From Dendrocalamus latiflorus (lineage: Eukaryota; Streptophyta; Magnoliopsida; Poales; Poaceae): a stretch of 64,000 bases of DNA. This document shows, piece by piece, positions 35,816 through 46,195 of the stretch. The notes under the pieces are model-generated. The model had not been told where the DNA came from and made no database searches. It worked only from the letters and a program-made list of their open reading frames with translations. How positions within the stretch are numbered: the first letter of the stretch is position 1; each line of letters opens with the position of its first letter. The position numbers and the translations under genes were made by a program. The stretch lies in assembly GCA_017311315.1 (NCBI GenBank), contig CM029610.1, forward strand, positions 33,172,226 to 33,236,225, given 5' to 3'.

Positions 35816-38203
35816 TGTAGGATCGGAAATGGCAACGGAGGGGGGGTGAATGGTGCCTTCAAAAATCGCCCCCAATTTTCCACGGCATTTTCTTCTCGGA
35901 TAGCTAGCAAAGCTATGAAGCAAGAAAATCAACACTCATTGGACAAGAAAGCGAGAGCAGTAACTAGACTGAGATCCGAACCACTTAGAAAACTACAAGC
36001 TGTAGACCAACAACAATCAACAAAAGAGACTAAAACTGAACAGGCTAAGAACTGTTCACATGAAGACACTGACGAAAACAACGAGTAGCTGAACTTGCAG
36101 CCAAAACTGACAGATATATGAATTTCTGACCGAAAGATTGACAACAATGTTGATCGGCTAATTTCTGCATTTTTGTTCGGTCACAATACTGCAGCAAGAA
36201 GCAGTACCAAGAGGCTAAAAAGGGCAGCTGAAAACAGCAACCAAGGACTGAAATTAGTGGCACAATGGCAGGCAAGAAGTAGTGCAAAAACTGCTGAAAA
36301 TAAAAGATGTAATCGGCTGAAATCTGGACTACAGTGCTGCCGTGAGTTGCTTTGCCTGCAGATCGAAAGGACTGCTGTCCGAACAGTGAAAAAGGAGTAC
36401 CGAGCAGCTGAAAACTGAATAAATACTCCACTCGGCACAGCAGAAAATGCAGAGCAGCAGCTGGCCGAACTTGACTGTAGTTTTTTTTTGCTAGCAGATT
36501 GCTTACAGACTGAAAAAATCACTTCACAACCTAAAGGGCAGATTGCAAATTGAAGACACAGCAGGCTGCAAACTGAAGCACTGAAAATATGAAACCACTG
36601 CTGAAAACAGCACACAGTAAATAACCTAACAGCAGAGAGCAAACTGAGATTGCAGTAAGTTTGATTGCTCTTTTCAGGTTAGATCAAAAGGATTAAGAAC
36701 TTAATAGCATGGGGATCTCAGATAACAAGAGAAATCATCAAAAAGAGCAAGAAATTGAATTTTTAGCTGAAATCTGAAACATGAGCAGAGAATGAGGGTA
36801 ATTTCCAAATTACTCAACATTTCCAAATCCTTTGCCCAAGAGCTTGTGAATCTCAACTAGAGATGTCTCACAACAGTAATGCATCAATTTTAGGGCATCC
36901 TTAGAAAGGAAATCAAGCAAACCCATCATCCCCTGACATGAAACCCTAGAATCTCAAAAACAGGGGAAATGCTTGACCTCAAATCTTTGGAAAAATCAGC
37001 TTCTTGAAATCATTGCTTTTGGGGATTAACTAGTCACTTGACCTTGAGGCAAAATCCCATCATAGAGCAAGAAAACAGAAACTAATTTTCAAGAACTCAT
37101 TTCACTGGCTCAACACACACAACAAGAACAACGAGAAGGCACAGAACTGAAACAAAGGCTCAAGGGAAAAACAAGGAAATCATAGACCTCAAATCCAATC
37201 CATTTCATATTGAATGAAAATGATTACACAGGAGTCCCCATACGCAATTGAAAAGGGATTAACACATTTCACTACATGCTTCTCCTCCAGAGAAGACACA
37301 CACGCAGGACAGCCTGGAAGCTCTCTCCAGAACTCACTCCTTTTTTCTCACTTAGCTGGATGAGTTTCACTACTGCCTCCCTCTCCCCTTTTGAAGGCAA
37401 AAACTCTCCCCAAAGAAGAAATACAAGAAGTGGCATACACTATCCACTCAAACCTCACACACACATATGAGGTAAGGGTCAAACCAGCCCATTTTGGAGG
37501 GAAACCACCCTCTCCACTCCACACTTGAGTCATTTGTCCAAATTGCCCTCAAGCACCATCCCAGAAGCTTCCTGCAACCGGCACCTTTGACCGTCTGGAC
37601 CTCGACTCCTCCCTGAGTCTAGTCCAGCCCGCTTCGCTGCACACGACCGCACCCGGCATCCTGACCATCTGGAACTTTGACTCCTCCCTAAGCCTAGTCC
37701 CGGTCCACTCGCCGCTGCCCGTCGCGTCCACCCGACACCGACCGAGACCTCCGACTCCACCTGAGTCTAGTCCTGGTCTGTTCCATCGCACACGACCACA
37801 ACCGACCACCAACCGTCTGGACCTCCGACTCCTCCCTGAGCCTAGTCCCGGTCTGCTCGTCGTCGCCCGTCGTGTCCGTCACCGATAGCTCCAGCTCCGG
37901 TTCCTCGTCTCCCGACTTGCAACCACCTCACCAGCCTCGATCATCTTCGGCATCACCGACCGTTTGGACCTCAACACCTCCTGCGCCTAGTCCCGGTCCT
38001 CCTCGCCTCACCATGACCTAGCTCCGAAGTCCTGCAGTCACACAGACAAGCAAACCATCACATAGCACCGCACGAAACAGCATATCATTATAAGCATAAG
38101 TAAAAGGTACTCAACCCTAGAATACCCAAAATAAACTCAAACTCACTAACACAACCATCAATTACTCATCACAAACATGGGGATACCTCCACATGGTCTC
38201 TCA
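35816..38203 (-). mobile_element. Solo LTR (2.39 kb) with GAGTT target duplication
   Basis: The minus-strand LTR starts at 38203 (TGAGAGACCATG) and ends at 35816 (CCGATCCTACA). It is flanked by perfect GAGTT duplications (35811-35815 and 38204-38208). It aligns with the copia 3' LTR at 51487-61152 (for example CACCTCCTGTGCCTAGTCCCGG near 52690 and its counterpart near 37980), so it is a solo copy of that copia family. The CTCCCTGAGCCTAGTCCCGG segment is repeated three to four times at 37590-38000. Confidence 0.9.
37560..38010. repeat. Degenerate tandem repeat around CCTGAGCCTAGTCCCGGTC
   Basis: The phrase CTCCTCCCTGAGCCTAGTC, or a close variant, recurs near 37605, 37680, 37760, 37835 and 37975 with GACCGTCTGGACCT-like spacers. 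The related LTR at 52690 shows it once, so the solo LTR has expanded it. Confidence 0.7.
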
Positions 38204-38569
38204 GAGTTTCATCTTCTCTTGATTTTTCTAGAAAAATCTGAGAAGACTACTTGTTGAGTTTAATTATAATTATCTGATTTAGATAGTCTCAGAACTTATT
38301 TTGATATTTATTTTTAGTGCCACAATTTATACTCGTGACCTTTTCAAGATGGTTTCCACCATGAGTTTTCTCATGCCAACTTTTAATCATCCTTTTTTGT
38401 TTTTATAATTTGGTCTAAATTTTTTATGTGCATTACATGCACTTTTGATTTTTGAAATTCAAACTTTTCAAAGAAACACCAATAAAGAGCCAAGGAAACA
38501 AAAGGCATTCAAAAAGTTTAAAATTTTTCTCATTTTTGCATGCCCTAGAATTTGGGATGTTACAATGTT

Positions 38570-39128
38570 TTTCTTGATCATTCATTGGAATAGGTTCCAG
38601 ATATTCTAGAGAAGATCGCTGTAATTTTTCATGTCATTTGGATCTAGGAATCAAAAGTTACATGGATTTTTCATTCGTAAAACAGTGCTAAAATCTCTAT
38701 TCATCCCCTGATCACTTTGGTCTTTCTTGGATCACATTGGTTTTTTTACCACTTACTGGTCTTCGACCACATTGGTTTTCGACCACTCTGGTCTTATTTC
38801 AACCACATTAGTTTTTGACCACATTGGTCTTGTTTTGACCACATTAGTTTTCGACCACTCTAGTCTTGGTTCGACCACATTGGTTTTTGACCACTCTAGC
38901 CTTTTTGGACCATACCAGTCTTTGACCACTTTGGTCTTTTCTGAGCACACTGGTCTTAGACCACTCTGGACTTGGACGACGACTCTAGTTTTTTCTCTAT
39001 CAAATTTGTATATGTTGATTTATTCTTTACTTCATAGCTTCTCATAACTATTGGAGTAAAGATTTAGGAATACTTGGGGGAAAATTTGAGACACCATTCC
39101 CCCCTGTATTGCTATCTTCAATCCTACA
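38570..39128 (+). repeat. 5' LTR of the non-autonomous element, part 2
   Basis: Resumes after the gypsy insertion and aligns with 41600-42166. Contains the GACCAC repeat array (38720-38990) and ends CCTACA directly before the primer-binding site. Confidence 0.88.
38720..38990. repeat. GACCACATTGGTTTTC-type tandem array in 5' LTR
   Basis: Units such as TTTTCGACCACTCTGGTCTT recur about every 17-35 bases. Each pairs GACCAC with a nearby TGGTC, giving short palindromes. The matching array in the 3' LTR is at 41755-42005. Confidence 0.85.
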
Positions 39129-39130
39129 AA

Positions 39131-39142
39131 TGCTATCAGAAC
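39131..39142 (+). promoter_or_regulatory. Primer-binding site (initiator tRNA-Met type)
   Basis: TGCTATCAGAAC, two bases after the LTR end, is close to the plant retrotransposon consensus TGGTATCAGAGC complementary to tRNA-Met(i). Confidence 0.7.
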
Positions 39143-40957
39143 ATAGTTAGCTCTTCTTATACTATGTTGTTTAGATTTCTTCCTCTGATCTTGTGACCTT
39201 AGGATGTTGTTTATTAGTTGCTTTTTTTCTCACTAGGTTGAGTTCATTCACTTGTTTTAGGTCTACAAGGTTTCGGCCCCCTGGGTAGACAGGGAACGTG
39301 TTTACTCCCTTGTGTTTAGATGACCAGCTAATATTTCTAGGGTCATATGTGGTAAATGAGAGTGAGTCTGAACCATAGTGATCCCTCTATCTTGTCTATA
39401 CTTTTAAGGACTGCCATTTCTTTGTTTTTCCAAGCTTTTTCTCTCTCGTTTGTTGCTTTGGTTCAGAAGTTCATTTGAGATTTTTCTGAGCTTAATGGTG
39501 ACATAATTAAACTTGAACCAGAATATTTCTAAAATTTACTCACTAACTGAGGGGGACCAGGGATCTTTATTGCATCATATTGCATTTTAAATTTAGCAAT
39601 GTGCATTGTAATATAAATACATGGAGCCTTAACTATTATCCTTGTGTGATATGATATCATGCTTTACATCTTGCCATGTCTTATGCTAACTTACTAGATT
39701 TATCATGTCCTTCTATATGTAGCTTAGTTTTTGCCATGCTAGCTCTATTAAATTTGAAAAACTTGAATTAAATCATGTCTTGTTCAATATTGTTACTAGT
39801 TTTGCTCTAGTGATCGTCTTATGATCCATGCCATGTCAAGTAAGAAAAGTTGAGTCTTGAACATAAATTGAGCTTTAGATTGAGCTATTCTACTTCTTTA
39901 TTGAATCATGAGTTAGTATTAGCTCTTTGTTCTTGAAATAAGTCAAGGAAATGCAAAATGATATCTTTTTTGTGAAATACTGATTTCACCAATTCTTTCT
40001 CATGAGATAACTTGCCATTGCACTAGGCATGAACTCAGGGGGAGTTTTGGATGACCAAGACCACTTCTTTAAGCTTCTTGCTTGGGGTGGTCGCATAAGG
40101 ATTGAGATTTAACACATGGCTAAGAAAACAAAATTATGTGAAAAATGGTTGAAGGTCAGCTAAAACCAAAAATGAATTTTAGAAAATGTCAAATGTGCTA
40201 AATTTGCTCAATTACAAGTGGTATCTAGTGCTTGAACAAAATATTTCAATCTTGAACTTGTAGCACTCTAAATTGACTTAATTGTAGTTTCTTTGTTCCA
40301 TTTAGTATGTTGACATGGCTTATCTTATTTTTGGATACCTTTAGCTAAACTATGATATTGAAAGACTTGACATGTTAAAAATCCATTTAATTACACATTA
40401 TTCCTCATTTGGCTTTAGCTTTGCTATATATTGTTTGCCATGATCTAGATAGCTCTTGGCTTGGTGTAATACTTGTAGAGTAACTTTGGATAATTGTCAT
40501 GGCTCCTAATGCTAAAAATGAATAAAATGTAGCTACTTCATTTCATTCATGTTCTATCTTCTTCCATGCATCTTGATGACTCTGTTGTCAAAGGGAAAGA
40601 AAGATTGGTAAAAATGCATATCTAGAGAACGATTTGGAGTTTTTTATGCAAAATTTTGCTAAGTTGGAGCTATTGATCTCTTCTCACCATGACCAAGATC
40701 AAATTAAACAATTGTTCTTTCATACGGACCTAGAGTGAGATTTCTTGACTTATTTGGTAGATTTGAAGGTTGATGTGGAATCCTTGTCATTTTCAATAGC
40801 TTCACTCTATATTTTTGCCACATACGGTCATTTTCAATCATCACATTCCTCTTGTGACCATTTTGAGCCACTCTTCACAAAATTCTTCTTCTCTATCTAA
40901 AACCTTCTCCTATATGCATTTTTGAAGAATTGCCAATGGGTTCATCAAGGGGGAGAT
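39143..40957 (+). other. Non-coding interior and polypurine tract of the non-autonomous element
   Basis: AT-rich, with no protein similarity in any frame. Colinear in reverse complement with 61153-62880 (for example GGGTAGACAGGGAACGTG near 39290 and its reverse near 62645), which in that copia element lies between pol and the 3' LTR. It ends with the polypurine tract ATCAAGGGGGAGAT at 40944-40957. The whole gag-pol region is missing between the primer-binding site and this tail. Confidence 0.8.
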
Positions 40958-42166
40958 TGAAGGACCCTGTGAGAAGGTCCATGGCATTACTATGATGAAC
41001 CATTGCAAGTTTTGTGGATGTAGCTAGCTAGCCAGCCCATCTATAAAAGGGGGGTTAGGATGGTGACTTGTCATTAACCATCCAACCCATCTCTCTTGTG
41101 ATTTCATGTTTAGGGTTAGGGTTTGAGAGTAGAGTGCTTTGTGTGCTCTCTGTCCTTCAAGGTGGAGTGGCTGTAAAACTTTTCTCCTCAAGCAGCAATA
41201 GAATCAATCATTGATCATCTCTATGGCTATTTCTGGTCTTGATTGATTTGCTCTTCATTTGATTGGCTTTTCCTCTCCCCTCATCCCTCTTCTTGATCTT
41301 GTTGTGCTAAGGATGTATAAGAGATGGAGATAATCTCAGGAAATCTATCACCACCCATCCAGGCACTTTGCTAGCAAGTTCACCAAGAAACTCGGTTTTG
41401 CATGTTTTTCATATTTCAAGTGACTTCTTGATCTGGGGCTTTTTGGTGTGATTTCATGAGTGTTCTAACTTGCTATGACATGTGGGAATATATTTAGAGT
41501 CATCTTGGTCATCATCCGCCCACGAGTTAGTCGTATTCACTGTTTTAGGTTTTTGATCGGTTTTGGTGCAATCTATCTTAAAACTGAAAAATGTCTCAAC
41601 TTTGATAATGTTTTGTTAAGCATTTGTTGGAATAGGTTCATGGTATTCTGGAGAAGCTCTTTGCAAATTTTTGTGTCATTGGATCTAGGAATCAAAAGTT
41701 ACATGGATTTTTCATTCGTGAAACAGTGCTGAAATATCTTTTCATCCCTAATCACTGTGGTCTTATTTTGACCACATTGGTTTTTGACCACTCACTGGTT
41801 TTCGACCACTCTAGTCTTATTTTGACCACATCGATTTTTGACCACGCTGGTCTTATTTTGACCATATTGGTTTTCGACCACCCTGGTCTTGTTTCGAGCA
41901 CATTGGTTTTCGACCAACTCTTGGTTCAACCACATTGGTTTTTGATCACTCTGGTCTTGTTCAATGACACCAGTCTTCGACCACACTTGTCTTAGACCAA
42001 TCTGGACTTGGATGACCACTGTAGTTTTTTCTCTATTCAATTTGTATCTGTTGGTTTATTCTTTACTTCATAGCTTCTCATAGCAATTGGAGTAAAAATT
42101 TCGGAACACTTGGGGGAAAATTTGAGGTACCCTTCACCCCCCTCTATTGCCATCTTCGGTCCTATG
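40958..42166 (+). repeat. 3' LTR of the non-autonomous element
   Basis: Begins TGAAGGACCCTG and ends CCTATG, where CCTACA would be expected. Compared with the 5' LTR it lacks about 740 bp after CCATTGCAAGTTT. A TATA box CTATAAAAGG lies at 41041. The GACCAC repeat array lies at 41755-42005. Confidence 0.88.
41755..42005. repeat. GACCAC-type tandem array in 3' LTR
   Basis: Same repeat type as 38720-38990, with a somewhat different unit order, so the arrays of the two LTRs have diverged by unit gain or loss. Confidence 0.82.
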
Positions 42167-42171
42167 CCCTT

Positions 42172-42512
42172 ACGTTATCTTTCAATTGCCACTCTTAGGG
42201 GAAGCCTTTCAAGAATATATTTAGTTAAAGCAATTCATGGCTAGTATCACAATTCAGTAAGAAGAGGCATCTGGAGTAACTCACAATACACCTTGCAAAA
42301 TTGGTATGCGCATCTATTCAACCAACTCCATGCACCAAAGGCGTACTCACGCATATGGAAAAGTAGGTGTATGATGAAGCTCAAGGCATTTTCCTGGTTA
42401 CTAATTACGGACAGGCTGAACACAGGAGATATTGTAAAGAGGAAGAATCTCCACAATGTTGGAAATAAAAGCTGCATTCTTTTGTAACGGTGCTCTCGAG
42501 AAGACTGCACAT
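42172..42512 (+). pseudogene. LINE piece 2 of 3 (zf-RVT region)
   Basis: Encodes AYSRIWKSRCMMKLKAFSWL, then LITDRLNTGDIVKRKNLHNV, then a cysteine pair that starts a zinc knuckle. This is the zf-RVT domain that follows the reverse transcriptase in plant L1-type LINEs. It continues piece 1 (28194-28712) after the LTR element and is cut inside the zinc knuckle at 42512 by another solo LTR. A one-base insertion precedes the second cysteine codon. Confidence 0.82.
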
Positions 42513-45500
42513 TGTAACAACCCAGCTATTTATTTCAAAAATTTTAGTAAAAAAATAAAATTTAATTTAATTTAAAATAAAAATAAGTGTTATTTGGTAT
42601 GGCTGAATTTCAAGTTTTTATTTGCCTATTTTTAGCTTTTAAAAAGGCCTTTCTTAAAAGTAATTTAATTAACAAACATTAAAATATTACTAAATAAAGG
42701 GTATTTTTAATTTCTATAAAAAAAATCCTATATTAAATTAATTATTTTGAAGAATTTTGTTGTTACCTAGATTTTTTTGTATTTTATAGATTTTAAAAAT
42801 CAATTTCAAAGATTAAAAGTATTTTTGTAAAAATTAAAAGACCAACTTTGAGCTAGAAATATTTTTCTGAAGTCCAGATTATATTCAGGAATTTTTATAA
42901 ATGTTTTGAATTTTTTGGACTTTATTTGTTATTTCCTGATAGTTTTTGAAGCTTCCTATTATTTGTAAAAATTGAAAACGAATTTTCAATATTGGAATCA
43001 CCTCGATCTGGCACGTGTTAGGTTCAAATCGAATCCATGTCGCTTGATTTAATCTCAGGCATCCATCTTCATTTAACCCATGCCAACGACTGGGATTTCC
43101 TTCTTTTGCCACGTGTCACTCATCTACTCACCCCACCCGTCTCACTCTCTTCTACCTCTCTCACCGATAGGTGGGACCCTCCTGTCAGCTCCTTCCTCCA
43201 CTTTCTTTTCCCCCGTTTGCCACCATTGCCGAGCTCGTCGAGCTTTTAAATGGCGCAATTAGCGCGATCATTTGCTGCCATTATTAGCCCTGATTACTCC
43301 CCTGTTCATTTCTCACTCACCTCGTCCATTTTCTCCCTTCTTTAGACCTCCCTAAACGGCTTAATCGCCCACCTTCAGCCGCTTAACTCCAGCGAGCAAT
43401 TAATTACTGAGCTGCCTCTTCCCCTATAAATTTCCCCTCCCGAGCACCCCTACCACCACACCACCACCCCAGCCTCTTCTCACCTTCACCCGAGCCCCTG
43501 AGTGCCCTAGAGCCATGTGCCCTCCACGAGAGCACTGCTGAGCTCTCTAGCGAATGATTTCTGAAGCTTCGGGCCTCCTCGAGCTTCGCTGATGCCACCT
43601 GAAGCATCGCCAAGTCTCCCCCGACCTCTCATGCCCCTCAGTCGTGCCCTAGCCCCACCGAAACGCCACCGTCGCAGCCCCATCTCGCCGTTGGCCGCCT
43701 CCAAGCCCATCGGAGCACCGCGCCTAGGTGAGGAAGATTCCCGTCCCGCTCTTATGTCTTTTGTGCTGCTTCCCAAACGCCACCGTCCACTCCATCACCG
43801 ATAACCCTAGGGTTCTGTGTGCGGCCATCAATCAGCGAAGCCGCATTAGCACAATCGGCCAACGTGGCGGCCACATGGCACCATGCCACAGGCCATGGCA
43901 ATGCTCGCTTGCTTAGTCAGACGCCACACCGATTCTCTCACCACCTCAGCCACCCTCTGGTCCACAGTAGACCAGGCCCACATATCAGCCTCTTGCCTGA
44001 AAATCAACCTTGAGGCTGACATCATCATGATGTCATAATTCCTTTTCCCTTGAAAAATAATTCAGCCAAAAATAAAAATCTCTGCTGACGTCATAAATCC
44101 CTTTTTCTTTAGAAAAACAATTCCATAAATTCCTATTTATCAATTTCTTTAGAATTTGAACTTCTAAAAGCTCGTTCTCTTTCATCCTAACTCCGATTGA
44201 ACCCGTTCAAATTTCTAATTTGATATAAAATAATAAAATATCCATTTATGGACTCTTTTTGAAATTTGGGAGTTTATTTGAATTTTGTTTGAATTTGGTG
44301 TGTTATTTTCACATGTGACTGCGACGATTTAGAGGAATTCTTCGATGATAATTCCCACCAATTTGCGGAGCAAGGCAAGTTACACACCTTGATCATTTTG
44401 ATACCAGTTTGTAAATAAAATTATTTTAAATTATTCCGCATGCATATTTTTATTTAACTTATTTCAATTCAGTTTTAAACTTAGTTATTACCTACTTGTT
44501 AATACCTTCTTTGATATTGATTCCCAGATACCTTATCATCCTAGAATAAAATTATGGTTAGTACACTAGTATGGACTAGATATTTTTTTGTATCAAATGC
44601 TTAGACCTGCTTAGACATAATTTTTGTTTTGGAATAACTTTTTCACATAAAATGATAAGTTTTCAAATGTACTCTAAACTTCGTTGAGTCAAGAAGGATT
44701 ATGAAATGTTTCCAAAGAAAACATAAAAACTTAGTTTAGACTTAGGCAAATGGTTAGGTGGTGGTTGCTTGCTAGCATGCATTGTTGTTCGGTGACACAA
44801 TATTGATTGCCAGGCTCGAGGGGTATGTGGTTTGATCCTAATTAAGTCAAATTAAGGACCAGTCTGTGAGCTACTACTACAAAGTCGTATCATACTACTA
44901 CAAGGCTGGTATGGGATTACCCTGGCTGACTAATTTGCAGGTCCCAATCTGAGTCTCACTGTAGGTTGAAAGTGAGCATGGTGTTGACCATGTGAAGTCA
45001 CACTCGGCTCAAGAGGGGGTCCTAGTCTGGTGGATTCCTTACTGGAGTGAAACCTTAGTGTTGGCTTGGCCAAGTTGAAGGCTTTGCATTGTAAAGGCCT
45101 TGTCATGATGTCCTCGCTGTACGCCAAAGGAAATGTGCTTATCCGATGGTAATATGGGATGATCATGTCATGTGGGTAAAGTTGTACAACCTCGGTAGAG
45201 TATATAATCTATCCTAGATAGCCGTGCCCACAGTCATGAGAAAGCTGAGTAAAGTTTTTCATGGACTAGACTTAGTTTTTCAAAATGGTTTTCAAACTGC
45301 TTATGGATGGATGGAATCCATAATAGATTAAAAAGCATATGGATTGATGGAATCCATATGACATCTTTTTGGGAAAGATGGTCCGGGCGGGATGCCTTTG
45401 GATAGGTTAATGTGGGTGATGAACCTGCACTAATGGTATTTATTTTGATTACAATGTTGTTTTTACTTACTGTATTAAATTCAGCAATTTCAAGCTATTT

Positions 45501-45929
45501 ACTGTATTTCTTTAAATGTTGTTTTACGCTCAAACAACACTATATGCCTTCACTTGTCAACCTTGCGTTATTGTGCATTTCTCGTGTAACTTGTGGGGTA
45601 CATTTTATGTGCTCACCTTGCTTAATTATGTTGCCAGAGAACAGCTTCAATTTCGGAGAGGATTAGGATGTATAAGCCATGTATTACTATCGTTTGCCTA
45701 TGGGTAGGCTTGTTGTGTATCATTTGCTTTGGTTTTTCCTTGCACTGCTTATATTTAAATTTGGCCAATATGCCGTGGATGTAAACTTTTGCCATTAGGC
45801 CCATATTCAGTTAAATAAAGTTTGTCATTGTGCTTGATATGTAACCCTATTATCACCTTGTGCACTAGCTGATCCTAGACTAATGGATTTACATAGAGGG
45901 TTCTAGAGTTGTTGCTCCGGGATCCAACA
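42513..45929 (+). mobile_element. Solo gypsy LTR (3.4 kb) with CACAT target duplication
   Basis: Begins TGTAACAACCC and ends GGGATCCAACA. It is flanked by perfect CACAT duplications (42508-42512 and 45930-45934). It interrupts the zf-RVT domain of the LINE, whose reading continues on the far side, which confirms the boundaries. TATA box at 43424. Frames at 43,040-44,030 and 45,410-45,800 lie in LTR leader or body and are not genes. Confidence 0.93.
43424..43432 (+). promoter_or_regulatory. TATA box of the 42513-45929 LTR
   Basis: CTATAAATT in a C-rich context, upstream of a GC-rich leader. Confidence 0.55.
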
Positions 45930-45934
45930 CACAT

Positions 45935-46195
45935 CTCCTATTCTCCGCGTGCCCATTTAGTTTGCAATGTTGGGATGCTATTGGGATTAACTAGATTGTG
46001 GATGTCGATATCCCAACTATGGTGCTGCAAACGGAATTAAACTTTACGGACAGTTTTTTCATGGAGAAATTCATTATGGCCGCTTGGCACATTTAGAAGC
46101 TGCCAACGAATACATTTTTCAACAGCAACAGCATAGTCTACGCTCTTGGAAAGAAAGGTTCAAGATGGAGGTTCATTATTAATCTAGTCCCCTCA
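45935..46195 (+). pseudogene. LINE piece 3 of 3 (end of zf-RVT and C-terminus)
   Basis: Continues the zinc-knuckle region after the solo LTR: a CPFSLQCWDAIGINW block, then FFMEKFIMAAWHI and KLPTNTFF, which match the C-terminal part of plant LINE ORF2 proteins (FFxEIxxxAAWxLWK-like). It stops abruptly at about 46195, where the 3' LTR of a minus-strand gypsy element begins. Confidence 0.78.

Larger units (their letters stand above)
30147..38564 (-). mobile_element. Gypsy LTR (about 4.6 kb net) with ATGTT duplication, holding two other LTRs
   Basis: The minus-strand LTR starts at 38564 (TGTAACATCCC) and ends at 30147. It is flanked by perfect ATGTT duplications. After removal of the nested LTRs at 33474-34886 and 35816-38203 it is about 4.6 kb with no internal coding region. 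Its distal part (30147-31340) resembles the other gypsy LTRs in layout (GAGTACATTGTGTACTCAGCAAG at 30533, GGTCAAAGAGGGTGCTTGCCTTG at 31243). The middle contains unusual tandem arrays (31749-32875). A minus-strand TATA box is at 33367. Confidence 0.85.
28718..42166 (+). mobile_element. Non-autonomous LTR retrotransposon with CCCTT target duplication
   Basis: Complete nested element: 5' LTR (28718-30146 and 38570-39128), primer-binding site, about 1.8-kb non-coding interior, polypurine tract and 3' LTR (40958-42166). It is flanked by perfect CCCTT duplications (28713-28717 and 42167-42171). The interior carries no gag or pol. It is colinear with the non-coding tail of the minus-strand copia element at 61153-62880, so this is a deletion derivative of a copia-type element that probably relied on a coding relative. 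An 8.4-kb block of other LTRs sits in its 5' LTR. Confidence 0.9.

Noticed and set aside
36045..36642. Cysteine/serine/phenylalanine-rich frames (128 and 153 residues) on the minus strand
   Set aside because: Fully inside the solo LTR at 35816-38203, with no domain. The cysteine richness looks suggestive of a secreted peptide but is a by-product of GCAGCAG-like sequence.
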